From Acanthornis magna (taxonomy: Eukaryota > Chordata > Aves > Passeriformes > Acanthizidae), in contig JAWUZG010000015.1 of NCBI GenBank assembly GCA_036785705.1, positions 3,673,001 through 3,737,000 on the forward strand: a stretch of 64,000 nt of DNA. The letters are read 5' to 3'. A model generated the notes under the pieces. It was given only the letters and a program-made list of their open reading frames with translations. It was not told the DNA's origin and made no database searches. The position numbers and the translations under genes are program-made. Of the stretch, positions 1 through 13,794 are shown piece after piece (the first letter of the stretch is position 1; every line of letters starts with the position of its first letter).

Positions 1-1740
1 CTACACTCCTGAAATACTCCAATGCTTATATTAAATTTATTAATGAGGGCTGTGAGATCTGAATCACAGTGCTGGCGCTGCCATTTTGCTCTGCTGCTTT
101 ACAGTTTTGGGAAAGATTAATAATAGACATGATTAATTGTAGGGCAGGGGACCATGGAAGTTTAGGGACAAAGAAACAGGTTTCTTTAAAAAAAAAAATA
201 TAGTTTAAATTCTAATTAATCGTATATCACCTGTTATATAACAGACCACTAGTATCAGCAGTGTCAGAAATCAGGGCCTGATCCTATTTCCCACTGAAAT
301 CGATGGGAGTTTTGTCATTGATGGAGCAGCTGAGCAAGTAGCTTGCAAGAATTCATTTATTCAAGAAATCTGGCTGCTGCTTCTGCTTATCTCTATTGAT
401 TGTACTCATGTCCAATCAGGTTTGCAGCATTAGCTGCATTACCTTACAATAACAGGGTAATTCACTTGGGGCATGTTCCTACCAAGTCCTAGAATCCTGA
501 AAAAAAAGAAACAAAAGGTATATCCCATGCAAAGCTGCCTTCCCTTTCTTCAGGGGCAGCTCCTTCTCTTGTTAGACTTACATGTGAAGGAACTGTATTA
601 TTCCCTTCTAGGAATTTCTCTACTAAAACCAGAAAGATGAAGTGACTAGAGGAAGTTTAGTTAGTACAATGGAAAGATGATATAGCAACAAATATAAACT
701 TTGGGCTCGGGAAACCTAGTTTCAGGTTTCAGTTCTGCCATAAATTGCAAGATTCTGTGCAAAGAGTTTTCTATTTATGTGTATAAACTACTTGATGGAG
801 ACCTTGATCCTGCAAAGAGTTCTGTGTATATCCCAATGAAGCACAAGATTTCTGCAGAGGGCAGAGCTTATAAATACAGCTTACAACCTTTCCTGTGTTA
901 GAGAACCACACTGCTTTAGACATACTGTCACAGTTTTAAGTCCTAAATCCTCCACAGGTACAATTAGACAAGGTTGGTTTTTAAAGATATGTTCAGATCC
1001 GCATTCATAGTGACAAGATTATGTTGGAGAAAGTAGTTTTATACAAGTATAACTGTGGCTTCTTTAAAATTTCTATCAGTATCACTTAACTGATGTAGAA
1101 AAAAAATATTAAAAAAACACAGACGGTTAATGTTTTTTAGGAAATTCTAAATATACATGGATGAGACTGAATACCAAGAGTGCATTTCACAATTAATTCC
1201 TGACTGGTTTACATTTTATTGTAGTCAAAGCATTTGAGGATTTGTTCTGTGGGGGTTAGAAGCAGAAGTTGATTAATTCTCCAGTTTTATAAATGTTTGT
1301 TCTTATTTAATCAACCTTATTGTTTTGCTTTAGAAAATATTCCCACAGCTCCAGGTATTTTTGGTTTATTTACTGCCCCAAGCAGACATGGTAAGGCACA
1401 GCCTTTGCTGTTCTTGAATAAACTCAGCAGTTACACTTTGCCTGCCTAACTCAGCATTCCCCAAAAGTGCATTTTCTAGTCACAGGCTGCTGGGGAGGTG
1501 GCCCAAGGGATTGTTGCCCCTCTGCATGTTTGCAGGCAGAATAATTAACATCCTTGTGAAACTCTTCCTGGAAGTGAGGTCTGCTTTCATACGGCATTTG
1601 CTCATAGGAAATCCCACTAATGAAAAATCTGGTCAACCAAATTCAAATTTCAAAAGACTTCGGGCTCTGAGTGAAGCCAAGAATTGAGCATTAAAATGGA
1701 ATTTGGGCAGAGAGGTTAAGCTGAGTTTGTTTGCCTGTCA
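1..1740. other. Noncoding DNA, AT-rich, no gene seen
   Basis: No frame here exceeds about 66 codons and none resembles a known protein. The stretch holds short A runs near 188-198 and 1099-1118 and otherwise unique AT-rich sequence. I see no LINE, LTR or RNA gene. It is most simply intergenic or intronic DNA. Confidence 0.6.
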
Positions 1741-2320
1741 GCTGGCTCCTTGAGCCCTGTGTCTGCTATCAGCAGAATAATGTATGAAAACATCCTGTGA
1801 GTGGGAGCCTCTCCTTTCTGCCGGGCCTGGCTGGGCTCTGCTGCTCTGTCAACTTTGCAGATGCCACCGAGCAGCACAGATGGGAGCGAGTGACAGCTCC
1901 CCTGTCTGCCTTGGGCTCCTGCAGGAATTTGTCAGGGAAGCAATAGGTGTCTGGAGCACATGGGCAAGTGGGGAATAATCATTAATTAAAGATTAATTGT
2001 GCTCACAAATAGCAGCCAATCGCTGGATGAATGTGTGACTATTCCTCAACTCATCGCCTGGTGTATTTTGTGCATATTTCGCCTGAGTTGTGTCAGAAGT
2101 GTCTTTTCAGAATTGATCTGTAAATGTGAAGTGTGGACAGAAACATGATTATGACTCGAGAGATTTCTAATTAAAGGCCTTGGGTCAGGCTCATGGACAA
2201 AAGATTGGATTGGCTCTAGCACACAGAGCTGGAATTGTGGAAGGAATGCTGAAGGAAGTTCTGAACTTCTTTTGACTATTTGTAGGAACAGAATCTCCAG
2301 CAGAGTTAGGTTACTCATCT
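1741..2320. promoter_or_regulatory. Candidate conserved noncoding block with TAAT cluster
   Basis: At 1975-1998 four TAAT/ATTA homeodomain core words are packed within 24 bases (TAATCATTAATTAAAG followed by ATTAATTG). Further homeodomain-like words follow near 2168-2176 (TAATTAAAG). The block is free of recognisable repeats and low-complexity runs. Clustered homeodomain words are common in developmental enhancers, but they also occur by chance in AT-rich DNA. Function is inferred, not shown. A 90-codon minus-strand frame overlaps it but shows no recognisable protein. Confidence 0.3.
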
Positions 2321-5300
2321 AAATACTCACTGAAATTAATAACAGAAATACACCCCAGGGACAGACACATTTTCTCCTTCTTTATTTCATATAGTTTTAA
2401 AAATATTTTCTCTTTCCATCTCTCCTCCATTTTGGTTTAATTTCGTAAGTTTTATTTCACAGGAACTGGACTGATGAGCTGAATCTTACTGGGGAGGGAG
2501 CACAAATATTACCCCCAAATTTTATGCAGCAATTATGAGCACATCTACAATATGAGGAGAGGAGAGAGAGCAGTAGACTGGAAGAGCAGAACTGCTTTTG
2601 GATCAATAGATGAGCTGACATTGAGGCTGGAGGACTGATAGGAGCAGTGGAAAGGATAGACATATTTGGCAGATTTCTGAAGACATTCAATAGCGACACC
2701 GAGATGGAGCTGATAAATCAATAGCTCTTTGGGCAGATTAGATTGATATTTTAAATGTATATGGAACTGTCCTAGCCAGGAAGACTGAACAACCACTGAA
2801 GGAATAGATAAGCAGAAAAACATTAATTCATATTTCTGTATCATTTTTGTGTGTTTTTTAAAGAAACTGTGTGGAACACCAAGCTGTTTTCTGCAGCTGG
2901 AAGGTTGGATCAGATGTAAGCTTGAACTGTGCTGTTGCTCTGGAACTCCTCAGGCTGGCGTGGGTTAAATTAAAATTAATTAGTGAATTGTTGTTGTAGT
3001 GAAAAAGCATTTAACACAGAGTTGTCAGTTAAGAGCAGGACAGGGCTGGGGCAGCTGAGCAGCACTGCCTGGGAGGGGGGGTGGAGGTTGGTCTGGTCCC
3101 ACCATGTGTATTTTTTTGTGTGGCCATTTTCTGGAGCACAAGGATGTGAGGAAAGGCTTTATGGCAAACCTTCCAACCATGCCATCAGCAAGACTTAGAA
3201 TCTAAATGACACCTCACTGAAGACAAGGAGAGTTTTATCAATGGAAGCAAAACTTTTACAAAAACAAAGCCTTTATACTCCTTTTGACCAGCCTGGCTGT
3301 TTCCTCATGCTACCAATTATATCAGCTATCAGAAATTAGACACTAAAATTTATAAAGTATTTTTAGCCATCTTGGAATTCCTGGCGTGGTTTGCAGCTTT
3401 TGGTGTGTGCTGATCAGTGTTCTTTTCTCTCATGAGGTCTCTCCATCTTCCCCCAAATCCTGCTAGAAGCTGAACTTGAAAAGTATTTTTTTTTTTGCAA
3501 GTGGCACTGTTGTTGTGTTCACCAGATGTTGTGAAGCTAAATTAAAGAAGGGCTTGTGCTAATGGAATTTCCTAGAAGTTTACAAGTGAATTATTATGCT
3601 TGGGAAACTTAGGCTATTTAATATATATTTCCATAGAGGCATGAGGGGAGGACTGTGCTGAATAAAGGAAATGAATAACCATGAGGGGGGAAGGATGTCC
3701 TTGGTTTTCCTTCCCTTATTTTGAACTTGATAGAAACTGGATCAGCCTAAGGATAGATCAGCCATTCATCTCTCCAGACTGCATTAACTCAAGGAGTTTG
3801 TCTGGTACCCTTTTCCTTTCCAAGACTCAGGACTGGCCTATTCATCAAGGGTCTCTAACATGCTAAAATATTTTTGGAATAATTTTATTTAAGGAGGAAA
3901 ATAAAAGGCTGCTAAAAGGAAACCAATTCTGTGACAACTAGGTTAGAGTGATCTCGTCTTTAACTGCAAATACCACTTTATTATATTTGCATGTAAATAG
4001 GTGCCAGATAACTGTGACAGATGAAGAGAACGTTTCAAAGTCATTTGCTTTCTGGAAAAATAGAATAGATCAGCAGGGCTTGGAGGGCTTCTAACGTGAG
4101 ATGTATTACATTCAGTGTTGACAAAACTGATCTTTGCAAGTTTATATCCCCTAAAAGTTACCCTGAAAGAAGGCTGGCTCTCTGCAAGGCCACTTGCTGA
4201 TCACTGTTAGATTGTGGTATGGTGTTATTAAAAGGAACAGGGAAATGAGACCTGGCAACTGTGTAGGGCCACAAAAAGTGCTTATAGGACTGCCAGAGTG
4301 GATTTATTTACTTGAGAAATCAATGAGTTAGTAAAGAAACTGGAATATCACTTTCTCCACCAGATATTTGTGGTTGGACACTCGATCTTCCTTCTCTTGA
4401 ACACAAATACTTGTTTCTACTTCTGTATTTCGTGATTGCTCAAATCCTGCTCATCTCCTGCAGTGAGGGAGGGTTAGGAGCAGCTGATTCCATGCCTGAG
4501 TTGTTCTCCAATCCCTCAGGAATGGCAAGGCCAGGCTGTGCTGGCTCTGGGGGTGCTGGGCTGACTGAGGCTCTGGAGGGAGGCTCAAATGGCTCTCACC
4601 TGCAAACCAGGTGGCTTCCTGTGCCATGTGTGTTTTTTGGGCTCCCAATGTCCCAAGAAATGGAACATCACTGGGACAACTCATATCCAAACCAAAAAGC
4701 TCTGACAGGAACTGTGAGACCAGAATGTTTCCAAGCAAGAGTTTTATTGTGATGAAGATAACTGTTTTCCTGGTGATCCTGTCATTCCCAAGCGTGAGAT
4801 ATGGTCTCTAAAGTGACTTCAGTCTTCCTGAAGACTCCAAAAAGTGCCTAAAAGTTAGTGGCAAATATGTACCTAGTACAAAGAAGTCTGGAACCAGATC
4901 CACGCAAATTAGTTTTTTGTTTTCGTTTGGTTTTTTTTAAAAAGTACGATATCACTAAACGTAAGTTAGCCTGGGCCCAAAACACTGAAATGCCTTAACC
5001 AAAGCAATTTGCATCCTTACAGGGCAGAGATGAAGTCAAGAGAATGCTCTAAATGTGTGCTGAATCACAATTTGTTTGGATTTCATTTAGCTTAAACCAG
5101 CCATTAAATTTTCTTGAGATTGATTTTGAAATTATTTCAGTATGTCAATAATTATCCAATTTTATGCAAGTTTCATTTGAATTTAACCTTTTTTTCTGGT
5201 AATACATATGTATGGACCCATAGTATAGATACATTCATGCTTGTGCATTTGTGTACCCATGACTGCATGGTTTTGTGACCTCAGATTTGGAAGAGCTGGG

Positions 5301-8300
5301 TGTTGTTCTTGTTTGTCCTGTTTGTGGCTTTGGAAATATTCTTGCTTTCTGCATCCCCTCTTGCACTTCCCTGTGACTTAGGGATGCTGTAACTTTAGGG
5401 GAAAAGATCACTTTCTTTTTCATTTATAGTTTTATGGTGTGCACCATATTCATGGAGATGATGACTTTTGACACCACCAAAATCCAGAGGAGGTGAAAAA
5501 TTTAAAGGAGTGTTAAACTCCAGGTTTATGTTAATGATTAGCAAACATAATACTATTTTTAAGCACTGGGATTTAAATAACATTTGTATGGTTTAAACTG
5601 AAGTCTAAGCCTAGGCTGACTAAAGACACATTTGTGTAACATTCTCTGAGCTTGGCATTTGATCAATTTAACCACCAAAACCAAATTTTAGCTGTTGAAG
5701 CTGAATGGCCATGAGCTATTCACCAGCTTTCCTGGCCCTGGGTGTTGCACCCTCCTGGGTCCCCTTGTCCCCACCCGGTGCTGCAGAGCCCAGCAGGACT
5801 GGTTGTCCATCCCCCTCCACAGTGACAGGTGTGTTGGGCAAAACGAGTATTAAATCATGCTTTTAAGTAGAATGATAGTCAGAAATTTGTGTTGTAGTTG
5901 TAGTGATGGGCCAAGGGCCCAAACTTTGTCTAATTTGTCCTTTCTGTCTTGTATTGTGATGATATTATTTCTGGATCTTGTGTGGGAAACTTTTTATTTT
6001 CTCTCTGTTTGATTTAGTTGGGTTTTTTGTTGTTCTAAGTTAAGATTGTATGTTAAATGTTGATTTTAATGACTTTGTGCTGCCTCAGCCCTACTGGTGT
6101 CACCAGGCATGGATATATTTGTCAAAATTATTTGTCAAAACTGGAGAGCAGTGCTTCCTGCCCTGGAGCCCACTGGGTTGTCAATATGGGGAAGCAGCAG
6201 AGATGTTCCAAATGTTTTCACACTAAAAGGAAGTGGCAGACTTTGTGTTTGGCACCTCGTGCTGGATGTTCCCTTACTGGGCAGCGCTGTGGATGGGCAG
6301 GGTGAGCTGCCTTTGGGCCATAATGGCTCTGATTAAAATTGGCAATTCTGAATCTCCTGCTGGCCCCAGGGCAGCTTGGTGAGATGTGACTGTGACAGCA
6401 CGAGTGCAGGAGCCTCTTGTCCCATTTCCAGCCTGTTTTAGTGTCAGTGCAAGCCTTGCCAAAAGTAGCACTTACAGTAAAATACCCTCTTGTCCTGGAA
6501 CCTTTGCATTAATGAAATGAAAATAGATCAAGCTAAATCAAAGGCTTTCCTTTGTTGAATAAACCACAATTTATGTGGCAAATATCTTCTGCCTGTTTAC
6601 AGAAAATAAGGGCTTCTGGCTAATCGCACACTGACCAACTGCAGCCACAGGCTGTGCTGGAGCCCTCAAAACCAGACTGAGCTCTCCCAGGATGGCACTG
6701 CCCCACACCCCCACATCCCCTCCCTTCCTGACCCCTCTAGGCAGGGCTGAGGCAGGTTTAACTGCAGAGTTGGGTCTCACTGGAAATGTAAAATGAATAT
6801 CTAATAACAGGGCAATTTAGCAGAGCAGCTCCAAACAGCTGAAAGCAGATTTGTACCAGCACATTGATTAGTTGCTGGAGACTTGCAGAATCTTGTATTT
6901 CTGATGGGCCCAGGCCAGGTGAGCTCTATTGGATGATATTCCTGCTGAGTTTTACACCTTTACACCTTCTCTTCATTACTCCCATTTCCTCTCCAGGAAA
7001 ATCTACAAGTGCCAGGAATTTGTACCTTGGCCCATTTGACATCTCTAGCATTTGAGATGTGTTTCCTAAGAAATTCAGACTGAGGAGGGCAGAGAAGATA
7101 GACATGGAGAGGCAAGAGAGGGAAAGGGTACTTAGCAGTTTTGATTCTGTTTGTGGAGCCCAGGCTTCCTGAAAACAAAGATAAACCTAAAAATAGAGGG
7201 TAATTAGAGATGTCAGCAAAGTGAAAGGTACAGATATCACTGCAGACCCTTCAGAGCTGACAAATGAATTTCTCTGTGTATGGAAGTACTGGAGTAGAAA
7301 GGGCAGGCACAGCTGATAGTTCACTGCGAGTTATTATTTGCACAGATCAGAGCCTATTGTTGGAAAAGAGAGGATTTCAGAAGCCAAAAGAATGATAGGA
7401 TCTGCAGTGAAAGCAGGGAAAGACCATTGGGCTTAGGGTAATTCCAGTCAAGAGTGAGGGCAGAAAGGAGAGATGAAAATGCAGGTCAGCTCTCAGATAT
7501 AGAAAGAGGTCTGGGTTCCCTCATGCATGGAGTGCTTGTTTCTTGCCTACACTGATCTCAGAAGTTTCCTTCTTTGTTTGAGCTGCGCAGACTGTGGATC
7601 TGGCTGGATGAAGCTTTGTGAAGCCCTTTCTGTGCAAATCAGTTGAAACCAGCCTCAGACTAAATTAAAATTTTTACAGGAATTTTAATCCTCCAAGAGC
7701 TAAAGAATTGTCTGATAGGAAACATGGAAATTTTCAGTCTTTATTAACACTTAGATCAGCACCTGAATCCACTTTGAAGCACAAATACCCTGCTGAAGGA
7801 GAATAGACATGTCCCGTGCAGCTGGAGCACAGCCAAAGATGGACACAAATTGAGATACTGGGTAAAGCAAGGAGTGGGAGTGCAGAACTCCAGGCTCTGT
7901 TGGACAGCCTCTGCCAGTGTAATGTGCATACTGAAGGGTGGGGCTTTCCCTTGCAGTTCAAACCAAAGACTGTATTTTTGAAGCTCTTACTGCTGCTCTT
8001 CAAGCTTTTTGTGAGTGCAGACACCTGAGCTTGCTGTAAGCTGAGCCGTGCAGGACTGTGCTGGGCTCAATCCCTCGGCAGGAGCAGCTCCCTGGGCTTT
8101 GTGGCAGCCTGGGGCTCCAGCTCTGCACTGCAGCTGGCCCAGTCCCTTCCAGCAGAGCCCTTTGAGCACCATCCCTCCTGCTGGGCTGCATTTCCCTCCC
8201 TGGCTCAGCTGCTCTGCAGATCAAAGTTCAGCTGCCTCTGACATGCGGGGTGGGAGAGCAGGAAAAACATTAGAACGCAGCTCTGAGAGTTCCTGGGATG

Positions 8301-9649
8301 GTGGTACCTCTGCGCAGAGCGATGGTCTCCAGATGTCACAGCCAGCTTTGAAAATCCCAACCTCTGTGTTGCTAGAACTGCAGATAATAAAATAATTTTC
8401 ATTCAAGTCTTCCTCTCCACCCTCCACTTGCCCTTTGAACCCCCCCATGCTCAGCATGCTGAAATCTTGGGTCAAGCTGTTTGGAGCAGATTGCCATTTT
8501 GTGTTCAGGATGCCTAATGTAATGGGATCACTGATTCCCAGTGGTGTCGCTAGGGAGAGGAAATAATTACAGTAAGTAACCTGTGCTTTCTGATATCATG
8601 CCTTTGATTTTGCATCGCAGTTAACTTGTTCTTTGTCTTTCTCATCAGTACTGTTAATGTTTCAGAATGATAATCTATTGCTCAGCTGCTGAGTAGAATT
8701 TGGATAAGTTAAGAAAACAAAGGTCTGAAAGTTGACACAAAATTTCTTGCAGTGAACTTCTTTAACCTTTGCAAAAGAGATTCATAACTTTTCTAAAAAA
8801 TATTTTCCATTTTTACTCAGTTCACTTCCTGGTTATGGCTGAGAACAAGAAGCAGGAAGCACCATAAATCTTGGGAAAAAAGCCTGTTCTGGCAAGTTTC
8901 CTAGCCCAGCTTTGCTGATCATTGAGTTTTGGATCATTTGAATAAGCCTCATGTAAGTAGCCAAGCTCATGTTCTTCTTCAAGCCATTTACAAACTCCAA
9001 CCCCAAGAAGCAAACACATTGCTTAGTCTAGGCAGCCTGAACTCTGCCCTTTCCTGCCCAGCTTTCTTTAGCATATAAAATACAGTTTTAGGGCTGCTTT
9101 GGTGTTTTGGATGAACTTGGTGCTAATGTGACTTTTGGTTTTACAGCCAAGTATAATACAAGTAGGCGTCGTGCAACCTTCCTTCACACTGCTCTGCTAA
9201 TACATCCTAATCCTGTCTGGTGATACCTTGTGCAGTCCAGAGGCCGAATTAATCCTGAGCAGAGTTTACAAGTTGTGCTAAACCACCATAAAACCTCTGC
9301 AGAGCTTTCCTAGGCTTAGCTTGAAGTTAACAAGTTGTTCCCTGTGCAACAGAGAAAAGGAGACTTGAACCCCAGCTCATGAAGAATGGGAATAGGTTTT
9401 CAAATTCATTCCCTCCTCATCTAGTGGTGGCACAAGGCTCTGTGCTGGGCACGGTGGGGTCAGTTGGGATGGCAGGTGACCCAAGAACATGTTCTCAGGC
9501 ACAGCTGGTGTCCCCAGGAAGGGTGGTGGGCTGTGAGTGTTCCCTCAGGCTTTAGGTCCATTTTAGCCCAGGAGAAGCAGTGTTTGATGAGGGCAGCACA
9601 GCCCCCGCTGACAAAGGGCTCTGCTGCCTGTCACACCTTGACTTGTTGA
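2321..9649. other. Noncoding DNA, no gene seen
   Basis: This 7.3-kb stretch has only short chance open frames, the longest 115 codons at 8048-8395, in a locally GC-rich patch (8040-8230). Other GC-richer patches lie at 4480-4640 and 5720-5800. Low-complexity spots are a T12 run at 3485-3496 and a T/G-rich tract at 4912-4938. No transposon relic was recognised. Nothing resembles a splice-bounded exon of a known protein. Confidence 0.55.
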
Positions 9650-10035
9650 GCTGAGCACAGCCGGGGGATCACAAAGCTGTCATCACAAAGCATTAGCATG
9701 AGAAAAGGAGCGCTCCTCGTGTTTTGGCATGTCACACCCCAGTGACAGGGAGCACAAATACAGTCAGGCACACAGAACAGTGCAAGTCACTGTCGGCTTT
9801 GACAATGTTGGGCACCAGGGCTGTCACTCCTTTGACACAGCCCCTCCTTCCCCCTACCCACGCTGCCATTCGCAACAGCAGCTCGCCCACCGCTTTTATT
9901 TCTGCACAATGTGTCAATAATTACTTGTCAGGCCTCTGCTTATAGACCTGGGATGGTGAATAAACGCTTATTATGCCTGAAAAATGTTGCGAGCTTTACC
10001 ATAAATCTTGTGTTACAAATGCACACAATAGGGGC
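9650..10035. promoter_or_regulatory. Candidate conserved noncoding block
   Basis: Compact, non-repetitive segment with several transcription-factor-like words on the right half: a homeodomain/SOX-like stretch at 9914-9924 (TCAATAATTAC), an inverted pair AATAA-ACGC-TTATT at 9959-9972, and a CCATAAATC word near 10000. The mixture of retained CpG-containing words and AT-rich factor sites resembles vertebrate developmental enhancers. Open frames of 61 to 73 codons cross it on both strands but overlap one another and look like chance. Conservation cannot be tested here, so the call is inference. Confidence 0.35.
9959..9972. repeat. Inverted repeat AATAA-N4-TTATT
   Basis: AATAAACGCTTATT has 5-base arms around ACGC. 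It lies inside the candidate block at 9650-10035. Arms of this kind could bind a posterior-HOX or CDX-like homeodomain pair, which is inference only. Confidence 0.4.
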
Positions 10036-13000
10036 TATTGACACAGAGGCAAACACTCACATTAACATGTAAAGTCATGCTGCCCAGAATGGAGTTTGAC
10101 AAACTAACTTGCAGCAAAGGAGTTTGTTGACCTTCTCTTCGCCTTCCTGGCAACCAGACTGGGCTTGTGTGTGTTAAAAATCCAGATGAATGGGAGATGA
10201 GAAGAGATATAAGGATTTTCCTGTTCGGGCTGCTGGAGTGAGGATGCTCTCCATGTGAGAGCCCTTCAGAGGTGGTGTTAGCGGATATCATCCTCCAGAT
10301 AGACACGAGCTGAGCGAGCGTGCAAGAGCTAAACTTGACTACATCTGATTTCAGCAACCCATCAGGTTCTGCCTGTGCCTGTTGACCCAGCAGAGGCCCT
10401 GACAGAAACATTCTTTTGGCCTGGCAGCTGTTTATGCCTCGCCCCTGCAAAGTGCATCTCCCCAGCCTCACCTCGCTGGGTTTCAGGCTGCTCCTCGCAG
10501 GGCATTGGAGCTTTGGCTTTGAGTGCTCCAATGAATGGCACAGAAGGTGCTTATGTCAAAGGTGCAGGTGTCATGGACTGAGCTTGGAATATGAGTGTTT
10601 AAAAGGAGTTTTACAGGAGTACTAATTAGGGCTTGCTTTTTAATACCTGAGTGAAGTCTCATAACTGACCTTTGTATAAGCACAGAGGGATTTACCCTCT
10701 CAGTGCCTTCAGGAGGGACAAGCGAACTTCTCAGCATGGTTCTACCTGCAATCTGAGCTGCTCCCTGCAGCATTTCCTTGTTTTCCACTGATGTAATTTT
10801 ATTTTTATGGTTTCTAATGGTTTTCTTTATCTATCTCATCTTGGAAAAGTTCTTGTTTAGTTCATGCCATTTCTTCCTGAATCAAGTGACTGAAGTTATC
10901 CCACACTTGTTTAATGTTTTCATATTTTCAATATTCTTCCCTTCACAGATCTTTTTCTATCCTGTAGTATGTACTTCACTTACTTGTTTATTTAGTTTTC
11001 CAATGAGACTTCAGTTCCATTTCCATTAACCATTTGTCCATAACCTTTCAGTCTTAGACATCCTATCTGGATCTAATGATTCAAATGTTATAAAAAAGTA
11101 CTTTTTAAAGAACTCCTGCTTCAACTGCATTGTTATTAAAAAATAGGAACACGTTTCTTCTGGCTATAGCCTTTAAAACGGACAACTTATTTTAAGGAAA
11201 TTCTTCTTTAAGAATTTGTTTTGCTTTTAATAAAACCTGAAATGAAGAATGGATTTGACCTAAACCTTTCAAGCAGCAAAAACTCTTTGGCAAATAGAGT
11301 TTGCATGTAGCCCAGTGGTGCACATCCCTGTTGTGGTGCACAGATGAATGTGTCAAACTCCATGTACCAAGTGCCATAAAAATCACACGAGGGTTTATGT
11401 GCACAAATGTATCTGTGGAACTTTCAGTTTGCTTTGTAAGGACAGTGCGATGTTGAGATAATCTCTGGAAGAAACACACTGCCTGGATTTGTTCCACCTG
11501 ACTCGAGTTTTGATTCCACAATTATTTTAGGAAGTCTTGGCCTGCCTTGCTGTCCCTCTCCCCCATCCTTACACAGACACAGATTCATTCACAGCTCTGG
11601 GAACTCTCCTCCCTTGCAGCCTTGGTGAGGTGCTTCAGGGAGCAAACTATTGGCTTTTTCAGCGTGATTAATTTTCTTCTGGTGCTTCTCCCCGAATTGG
11701 TTCACTGCAAATTCAGTGCAGGAAGGGTGCAAGGGAAGGGTGATATATTTATCACAAGGTGGGAGGAGAGTTTTAACTTTTGCACAGCAACACCTTTAGG
11801 CTCTAAATAGTTCACCTGAGTTACGAGTCTAATTGTTCTTGTCCTTTTACAGTCAGTACAGTAAAAAAGCTACCATCAGAAGGTTTCAGGTCCTAGATTT
11901 CCCTGAGATCTCTCTACTGATAGTCCTTCCTTGTGGTATTATTTAACAATAATGAATATTCATTGCTGCTAACATCCTGAACAGACCATGTCTACTTTGT
12001 TTTCAGTAAGCTGTTCTCAGTTTGGGATAAAGGCATTGATTGCAAATGTTTTACCAATGTAAATGAGATTACTGGATTGTCCTGTTGCTGATTACAGTGA
12101 ACTGGGAAATTCACCTCTTCCTACTCATATGGAAGAGGGATTTTTTACTTTGGACTCTGCTTCTTCTGTCTTGTGAGAGCATCCAAAATCTTGCTACGGT
12201 GTCCTGGGGCCGTGCTGAGCTGACCTAAATTCTACCCAGAGCCCTGAGCCTAATGTCTCTCAATGTCTTGGTTTCTCTTACGCCCTGGGGCTAAAGGACA
12301 GGGAGAGGTGTAATGAGAGCAGTGTGGAGCACTGATAAAATGACTTGTGTTAAATCTGGCTGTAGAGGGAACTTCTCGAGGTGGAACTCCTAGTATTTCC
12401 CCTTCCATACCTTTTCAGTGCCCTCCTCTTCCAGAAAAAAGTTAAAAAAGCTGAATTCCCAAATAAATTAATTGGGTTTTTTCTTTCTGAGCTCTGCAGA
12501 ATCTAAGAAAGGTGAAGGCTATAATAGGACCTTGTAGCACAGAGAAGTTGGCTGGGTTTGAGAGCCCCTTCTTGCTTTAGGAAGAATAGACTTAGAAAGT
12601 CTTTTAGAAAGTTCTATTTTCTAGGAAGAAAATCCTCCCGTAATGCTTATACAGAACATGTGCATGCTTAGTATTACAATGTTTAAGGATTTTTTTGCCT
12701 TAATCCGGTGTGCAGGTGTCACTTCAGTCTTCAAAACAATGAATGAGGTATAAAAATTACTGAATCCAGCTGTGCTCCTTCATAACCTTGTTTTTAGAGT
12801 ATTAGGATAAATTAGAGCATGTCTTTGTTCCACACATCTACACGAGTGTTGCCATCTCACCTCTCTGTGTGTTAGGAAAAGTTTCACACTGTTTCTTTGC
12901 ATTCCAGTAAGCTTCTGGTTTTTCTGTCACTGCTATGTCCAGTTTCAGACTTCATGGCAACCTGAGAAAATCAGAATAGTTGAATTCCTTGTTCAGAGAT

Positions 13001-13794
13001 AGATATTGCATCCTTTCCTTCGATCACAGAGGAGCATTGAAGCAGTTCAGCTGAGTTTTACTTTCCACATTAAAGACAGGGAGGGAACAGGGTTTGATTT
13101 AACTGTAATTGCAGGAGAGACTTTTAGAGGCAGAACTTAATGAGGAGCACTGGCAATTGGCCTGAAAGATAAAACCAAGCCCTTCTCTTAAATAAATAAA
13201 TAGGCACACAGATTTTTCTCAAATGCAAGTGGGCAGGAATTTAGTCTCACATGCAGAAGTTTCCAACTGAATGGCCTCCAATTCTTGGGCTCTGCAAATG
13301 TTATATCCCTGCCAGAGGTATTATGATGTTGACAATTTGAACTGGGAGGCTTTCATTCCCTACCTTTTTTCCATGTAGCTACTTCCAAAGTTCATCTGGT
13401 ACCATTAGGGAAATTAAAAGAAACAAAGAGCCAGTCACTTTGTTTTTTGTTTTTACTTTTTTTTTTTATCCTACATTTTCTGACTTTTGAGTTGATTGCA
13501 GGTTTGTTTCAGGGCTGTGTTTTGTAACAGAAAACCTATAGTTAGAGTTCTGCAAACAGAGCCTGTACTACACTACTGACATCTGCTAACAGAGCCGTGA
13601 TGGGCAGAGATAGGCTGGTTTGTGATTTTTGGCCACTTTAGCTATTCCAACAAGAGTCACTGGTGTAAGAGTAGTTGTACTGACAAAACTCCCAGATTGT
13701 AATTTTGTCACTGCTTATATGACATGACCTTTTCCACCCAAAATAAACATAGTACAAAAAGCTAAATAGTTGCCTAATAGCCACTGTCTCCTGC
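10036..13794. other. Noncoding DNA, no gene seen
   Basis: The longest frame touching this stretch is a 172-codon minus-strand frame (10013-10531) with no recognisable domain or composition. A transmembrane-like 83-codon frame at 10778-11029 is simply a T-rich segment read as Phe/Leu. An (AAAT)n-type run sits at 13190-13203 and a T-rich run near 13450-13470. No mobile element was recognised. Confidence 0.55.
11951..11964. repeat. Perfect 14-bp palindrome AATGAATATTCATT
   Basis: The 14 bases are their own reverse complement. The centre, ATGAATATTCAT, matches the ATGMATATKCAT-type dimer site known for POU-family factors such as the BRN proteins. No surrounding enhancer-like texture is obvious, so binding is speculative. 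Confidence 0.5.

Noticed and set aside
8040..8230. GC-rich segment with a 115-codon frame as a coding exon
   Set aside because: Frames are open on both strands at once with no recognisable protein, as expected from composition.
10778..11029. Hydrophobic 83-codon frame as a membrane protein
   Set aside because: The Phe/Leu/Ile richness follows from a T-rich segment; no start context, family or flanking exon supports it.
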